This document shows positions 58,775 through 64,000 of a DNA stretch of 64,000 nt, piece by piece (position 1 is the stretch's first letter; every line of letters begins with the position of its first letter). The stretch is from Meloidogyne chitwoodi. Its lineage: Eukaryota > Nematoda > Chromadorea > Rhabditida > Meloidogynidae. The translations under genes and the position numbers were made by a program. The DNA lies in contig JACZZP010000015.1 of the NCBI GenBank assembly GCA_015183035.1, positions 1,612,001 through 1,676,000 of the forward strand, given 5' to 3'. The notes under the pieces were generated by a model. That model had not been told where the DNA came from, did not search any database, and saw only the letters and a list, made by a program, of their open reading frames with translations.

Positions 58775-59862
58775 ATGAATATTATTATTATTAAACTTTT
58801 TATTTTATTATTTGTTTCAATTTTTTTATTTTCTTCTTTCTTTACTTTTGTAGAAGCAGTTGAGGGAATTATTGTATGGAAAGACGGATATAAGTATTAA
58901 TTTATATAATTATTTATTTATTTTTAAACAAAAATACATTAAATTATAACTAATAAATTATCAAAAAATTAATTTAATCCTAACATTTAATAAATCTTTA
59001 TTTTTTTTTAAATTTAATTTTTAGTTAATTTTACTCTGTGCTGTTTATTCTATAAAAATAAAAATATGTTTCTTTATGTTTTTAGAGTTGAAACGTTTGA
59101 ATGTTTAAAAAAAGAATTGTCAATAGAATTTGTTATTATTAAAGCTGCCAATGGAAGCCGATTTGACAACTCTTTTAAAATTAATAAAAACACAAAATTA
59201 AATATTAAAAATGCTAAAAAAGCTGGAATTAAAGATATTGATATTTATATAGAAACTTGTGCTTTTTGTAATCAACCAAGGCATTAATTTTTATTTTAAT
59301 TATTTAATAATAATTAAATATTTTTCCCTCAATTTAAAAATTTGTAATTTTCAGAAATATATTTGTTTTGTTCAAATAAATGTTTTTTTAATATATTTAA
59401 TTTTATTATTTTTTAGTGAAAATATTATCAGTGTTCTTAACTATTTAAATAAAAATAATTTGTCAGTTGGAAATGTTTGGTTGTTTGTTGATTGGGTTTT
59501 TAATAGTTGGAGATTTAGAAATGAGACAGCTAAAAACGTACAATTTATTAATGTAAGTTTTATATTTTTTTTAAAAAGAAAATAATTTAAATTTTAAGGA
59601 AATGGTCACTACATTAATAAATAATAACAAAACTTATGGCATTTACACAAATAAACATAGTTGGTTTGCAATTACTGGAAATGTACAAATATTTAATAAT
59701 TCTTTACTTTTATATGAAAAGTTTGACGGGAAAAATAATTTTGATGATTACTATAAGGAATATCGTTATTACCCTTTTGGTAGTTGGAAAAAACCTTCAA
59801 TTAAAAAATATTCGTACAAGACTGTTTGCGGAAATGATGTTAAACGTGTTTGGCGACCTTAA
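58775..59862 (+). CDS. GH25-type lysozyme-like secreted protein, altered catalytic motif
   Basis: Exons 58775-58893, 59086-59280, 59417-59552, 59599-59862; 237 aa. Signal peptide ends TFVEA. The fold is read from the family pattern: FECLKKE...FVIIKAAN, the AKKAGIKDIDIYI strand, the VLNYLNKNNLSVGNVWLF strand, YGIYTNKHSWFAITGN, then LYEKFDG...FGSWKKPSIKKYS and CG...V, with RVWRP near the end. This is the order of nematode lysozymes of the GH25 (Entamoeba) type. Where those have WLDIE, this protein has WLFVD, so the usual acidic pair is replaced; the first barrel Asp (GxDxS) also reads GIIVWKD. Probably non-catalytic or altered. Intron 2 begins with GC (AAG|GCATTA), whereas the sister gene has GT. 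Confidence 0.82.
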
Positions 59863-60402
59863 ATTTTAAAAATAAATTAAAAAATAAATTTTAATTAAAT
59901 TTTATATATTTTTAAAGTAAATTATATATCTAAATTTTATTTAAATAAATATATTTTGTCTTTTTGTAAATAATTATTAAAAATTAAAAGATCTTAATTG
60001 AAAGCCTTAAATAATTATTAAGAAACATTAAAAAATAAAAAAATAAATTAACAATTTTTATATTAAATTAATTAATTAATTTAAATATAAAATATATTTT
60101 TTAAATTCTTTCCTTTAAAATAAAATTATTTAACCTTTTTAAGTCACTCTTTTTCGTTAATCTTTTTTTTAATAAATAATTTATTATTATTATTTTACTA
60201 AATTTTTAAAATTATTTAATTTAATATTTTAATTAATTAATTTTTATCAAAAGATATTTTAATAGAAAAAAGTGAAAAAAGAATATAAAAGGTTTTTAAC
60301 AACCAAATTTTTAAAATTAATAAAATATTGGGAAAAAAAAGAAAATTTAAACTAAAAAGAAAAGAATTAATTATTTAATTAATTAAAAGGTCATTAAATA
60401 TC

Positions 60403-60643
60403 TTAACAATTTCCATCACAATTATTTCCGTTTATTAAGCAACACATTTCTCTTCTTTCATTGACATTTCTGGTTTAAGTGTTTATCTAATGTACATATT
60501 AAAGGAGATTTGCAATGATCATCAGTATGGCCATAGAATTGACAAGGTTCACCTTTATTAAGATCACGACAATTAAAACAAAATAATATTGTAGTTAATA
60601 ATATAAATATTAAAAATAAAATATTAATTGAAAAAGAAGACAT
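60403..60643 (-). pseudogene. Cysteine-rich secreted protein, frame lost near the C-terminus
   Basis: ATG at 60643 opens MSSFSINILFLIFILL and continues through CRDLNKGEPC...HC...LIC...KC to a TGA at 60460-60458 (61 aa). In another frame the region just downstream reads MCCLINGNNCDGNC and ends at TAA 60403, which supplies the missing CC and last cysteines of the family. One indel would explain this; an assembly error is equally possible. Whether the short product is made is unknown. Confidence 0.65.
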
Positions 60644-61737
60644 TTTTATTTAATTTAAATAATATTAATTAAATAAATTAATTAAATTTAATATAATTTA
60701 ACTAAAATAAAAGATATATATTTATTAAATTTAAAAATAATTTTATTAATTTTTTTATTTAATTTGTATAGCTTTTAAAATGTTTAAATAATTTAAAATT
60801 AGGCAAGTGTTGGAATTTAAGTTAAATTAATTAAATTAAAGAAGAGATTAACTTACATATTTGATCTCTTAATTTTTTAATTATTTAACTGTTAATTTTT
60901 AATTTTTTTTTTAAATTTTATAAAAAATTATTAATTTTTTTTGTTTAATATTTGAAAAAGAAAAAATGTTTTTAACTAAAAAAAATATTTTTTAGTTAAA
61001 AATGCCACGTTTTATTTCTTTTTTTAAATTAGATTATTTACTACATATTTACTTAATTTTTAATTTATTTAATTTATATAATTAGAAAAATGTTTAAATT
61101 TAATTTTAAAATTTTAAAGACTAAAAGAGATATTTACTTATTTTATTCGTTTATTTAAAAAATAATAATTATTAAAAAAGAATTATATATTGGTGGATCA
61201 TTTTTAAATAATAATTTTTTTTAAATAATTTTTTATGGAAAAAAGGATTATAAAATATGAATATTTACATTTATTTATTTACTCAATTGCATAAAAATTA
61301 ATTTATTTATTTAAATATTATTTATTAACATTAAACTACTAAAAAGGTCTTATGATTAAAAATAATTTTATAGTATTTTATTTTTAGAAAATTATTTATT
61401 TATTTTAATTTTTAAAATTGGATAAAGAAATAAATGTCAATAATTAAATTTTTTATTTTAAATTAAAAAAACCAATATCATTAAAAATCAGAAATTTTTT
61501 TTTTTATTATTCAAAAATTAATAAATTTTAAAAAGAAAGCACTGACAAATACATTTTATTTAAAAAATAATTTTACTTATTTTCTACTTTGATTTTAATT
61601 GATGGGAATCTTTTCATCTTTTCATAAATAAATGTCTCTTCCAAATTTTGCTAAACACTTAAAATAGAATTTAATATCATTTAACAAAAATTAATAAAAA
61701 TTTACTTGAACCGACATTTTTGTTAAACTTGTAGTTG
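60644..61737. other. AT-rich intergenic DNA
   Basis: No gene, RNA or element recognised. Confidence 0.55.
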
Positions 61738-61770
61738 TCAATTAGGTAAGTGTAAAATCTTGTGTTTCAG

Positions 61771-62692
61771 TTGGTGGTTCACTCGATAATATTTGTGAAG
61801 AGGGAAAGTGTTGTCTTGGACATTGCGAATTTGATGATAATTAGAGAACGGATTTATATGGAGTTCCATATTTTTTTCCTGAACTAGTTGGGTGCTGAAA
61901 CGCACGAAAAACGTAGTTTTATCATATGTTGTTAAGATAAAAATCGAGTTATCAATCCATATTTTCCATATTTTTTCATATTTTGGCGTTTTGTCCATAT
62001 TTTCCATATTTTATCCATATTTTGGCGTTTTATTCATATTTCAGCCAATAAATATTACTATTTTTCAAGAAATCAATCAATATTTTCCATATTTTGGCGT
62101 TCAGTCCATATTTGTCCATATTTTGGCTTTTTTCCATATTTCAGCCCATAAATATTACTAATTGCACGCCTTCACAACAAGAGAGACGATAGGTAGAGAC
62201 GCGTGGACAGAATGCCAAAAATTTTCATTGAAAAATGGGTCGGTTCAAAACTACCAGAAAATTTAGAAAAATTTCGTACTTAGTCCAAAAATACGAAATA
62301 AAATTAGTCTAAAGCACAAAATACGAAAGACTAAATACAAAAGTTGCCCATCCCTGGTGTATAGTACAAGGTCAACCAAAAAAAAGTTAGAAATGTACTT
62401 AATCAATAATTGTGAACAAAATAATGATTTTTAAAGTGTTTTGAATATGAAATAAAAATTTTAAATGTTAAAATTTTGCATTTATATTCCATATTTTTCC
62501 ATATTTAGACTTTTAATCCATATTTCAGTCCATATTTTACGATTTTTAGACCATATTATATGGCCATATTTTTCAATTGATAGTCCATATAAATCCGTTC
62601 TCTAATGATAATAATGCTAAAGGAACATGTAAATAAAATATTTATTGCTATTCTAGAAAATGTGGCAGTGATGAAGAAAGTGTTTTTTTAAT
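61771..62692 (+). pseudogene. Cysteine-rich gene fragment split by a hAT-type element
   Basis: After a TTTCAG acceptor (61770), a frame with CEEGKCCLGHC runs into the element at 61842. To the right of the element a short stretch (NAKGTC) continues in the same style before a stop. The cysteine order is that of one family module. No leader is visible on the left, so the fragment is probably a remnant already before insertion. Confidence 0.55.
61842..62604. mobile_element. hAT-type element, 763 bp, perfect 8-bp duplication
   Basis: Termini TAGAGAACGGATTTATATGG and exact inverse. ATGATAAT flanks both sides (61834-61841, 62605-62612). Inside are tandem TTCCATATTTTGGCG-like repeats, and a stretch (62270-62366) that ends TTGCCCATCCCTG like the right end of the MITE at 15668, suggesting nesting or shared ancestry. 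No transposase frame. Confidence 0.92.
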
Positions 62693-63256
62693 TAATTAAA
62701 TTTTTATTTTTTAGGGTTTAATTATCTTTTAAAAAAAATTTAATTTAATTTACTTCTATATTAAAATTTAAAATTAATAAGATTATAAAATGTCTTTATA
62801 AAATATAAGCACAATCATCATTAAGTTTATTTTCTTTATTAGAGAATGTTTTTTATAAATTAAAAACTTTTGATTTTCAAATTATTTAATTTATAAATTT
62901 TAATATTTTTAAACAAAAATAAATATATTTATTAAGTTTTAATATTTATAAAAAATATTAAAATTAAAAATAATAAAAATAAATATTTATTTCCTTTGAA
63001 AAAATTTTAAATAAAAATAATTAAATTAAAAAAAAGAGAAAATTTTAAACTAAATAGTAAAAACACTAGTTCTAATATTAACGACATAGACAATTTGAGA
63101 ATTTCAATGGTTATGTGTCTTTCATTATTTTTTTATTAAATTATTTTATTTTTCTAAAATAAAATAATATTCTTTTGAAATTTTTAATTAATATTAAAGA
63201 AAATTTAATTTACTCAATTATTTAATATTTTTTATTTAAAAATTTATAATTATAAA

Positions 63257-63818
63257 ATGAATATTATTATTCAACTTTTTCTTTTTTTTGTGACACTTTT
63301 TATGTTTTCTTTTACTTTTGTAGAAGCAGTTGAAGGAATTAATGTATGGAGAAAGTGGTATAGGTATGAATTTATATAATTTTTTTTTAATTTTCTTTGG
63401 AGTTGATATTATTTATTTTATATTTTTGACAAAAAAAGTTTTTAATAAATTATAAATTAATACATATTTAACTATAATATATTTTAATAAATTATCAAAT
63501 TAATTCCCAATATTTAATAAATTTTGTTTTTTAACATTTTGAAAAAAAGAACTGAGTATTTATAATAATTACATTTTTATTCAATTTTACCCGGTTAAAT
63601 AAAAAACCAGAATAATATTTATTTATCTTTAGAGCTGAAACATTTAAATGTTTAAAAGAAGAATTGTCAGCAGAATTTGTTATTGTTTTTGCTGCTTACG
63701 TCTATGATGAATTTGTTATTAGTGAAAACGCAAAATTAAATATTTTAAATGCTCGAGCAGCTGGAATTGAAGATATTGATATTTATATAGAACCCTGTGT
63801 AAAATGTAATCAAACAAG
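63257..63818 (+). CDS. GH25-type lysozyme-like protein, second copy (partial, right edge)
   Basis: Exons 63257-63363 and 63633-63818, then a GT donor (AAG|GTATTA); later exons lie beyond the window. Signal peptide (FVTLFMFSFTFVEA) followed by GINVWRKW, AETFKCLKEELSAEFVIVF and ARAAGIEDIDIYIEPCVKC. It aligns with exons 1-2 of the gene at 58775 with the same phases. Intron 2 contains the repeat beginning at 63871. Whether its catalytic strand is intact cannot be seen here. Confidence 0.78.
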
Positions 63819-63870
63819 GTATTATAAGTATTTTTAATTTAATTAAATAGAGCGTTGTGCGACTTTCTAT

Positions 63871-64000
63871 CAGTGATTGGAAGGTCATACCAAAATCATA
63901 CTCATACCTCATACTCATACCTCGGTATGAAGTATGAGTATGAGTATGAGGGAAAAAAATGGCAGGTATGAAGTATGAGTATGAGGCCTAAAAAAGTGCA
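63871..64000. mobile_element. Probable hAT-type MITE start with CATACTCATACCT repeats (cut by edge)
   Basis: CAGTGATTGG is a hAT-style terminus (compare CAGTGATGC at 24450). It is followed by ATACTCATACC words and then their inverse (GGTATGAAGTATGAGTATG) up to the window end. The right terminus is not included. Confidence 0.6.

Noticed and set aside
1..64000. CRISPR arrays, bacterial operons or horizontally acquired cell-wall enzymes
   Set aside because: No direct repeat-spacer structure and no operon-like spacing; genes are intron-rich and nematode in type. No GH5, GH28 or pectate lyase gene seen.

Overview
The window is from an animal nuclear genome that looks like a plant-parasitic nematode, most likely a root-knot nematode (Meloidogyne). 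The DNA is roughly four-fifths A+T by eye. Genes have many short introns with GT(A/T)A-type donors and TTTAG/TTCAG acceptors. Three transthyretin-like (TTR) genes are of the nematode-expanded type, and the PKA regulatory subunit matches C. elegans KIN-2 almost block by block. The genus call is inference; the nematode call is strong. I read the gene models from splice signals, reading phase and homology; every exon list quoted below was checked for phase.

Layout. 1-270: first exon of a secreted/membrane protein family (here called GHGKH after a shared motif), running off the left edge. 770-2460: a TATA-type promoter, an 84-copy 15-bp minisatellite and a GC-rich hairpin. 2666-9859 (-): kin-2, with the usual docking-domain start and a second start exon that would skip that domain. 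12.6-20.1 kb: a tandem duplication carrying two complete GHGKH genes. 20.7-24.9 kb: two long foldback elements, one with a nested MITE. 25.2-29.6 kb (-): three TTR-like genes. 30.2-32.6 kb (-): an ionotropic glutamate receptor-like channel lacking the amino-terminal domain. 33.0-37.4 kb (-): an LRR-Ig-(FN3)-transmembrane receptor. 42-44 kb: a small one-pass membrane protein and a PAN/Apple secreted protein. 46.6-62.7 kb: an accessory region with a fourth GHGKH gene, about nine genes or wrecks of a cysteine-rich (knottin-type) secreted family, a CDF-like transporter and degenerate GH25 lysozyme-like genes. A second GH25-like gene runs off the right edge.

The most notable material is (i) the GHGKH family: signal peptide, variable ectodomain, Thr/Ser-rich stalk, one membrane helix, charged tail, the same six-exon structure, and a TATAAAAG box about 81-85 bp before the ATG in three of the four members; (ii) knottin-type proteins made of one to three C-C-CC-C-C modules; (iii) GH25-like proteins whose catalytic motif is altered; and (iv) at least six hAT-type MITEs with 8-bp target duplications (seven counting one with imperfect duplications) and a Mutator-like palindrome with 9-bp duplications, several readable to the base. 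Housekeeping genes occupy 2.6-9.9 and 25-44 kb. The duplicated, secreted and broken genes cluster with the mobile elements, as expected of a fast-evolving parasite effector or surface region.
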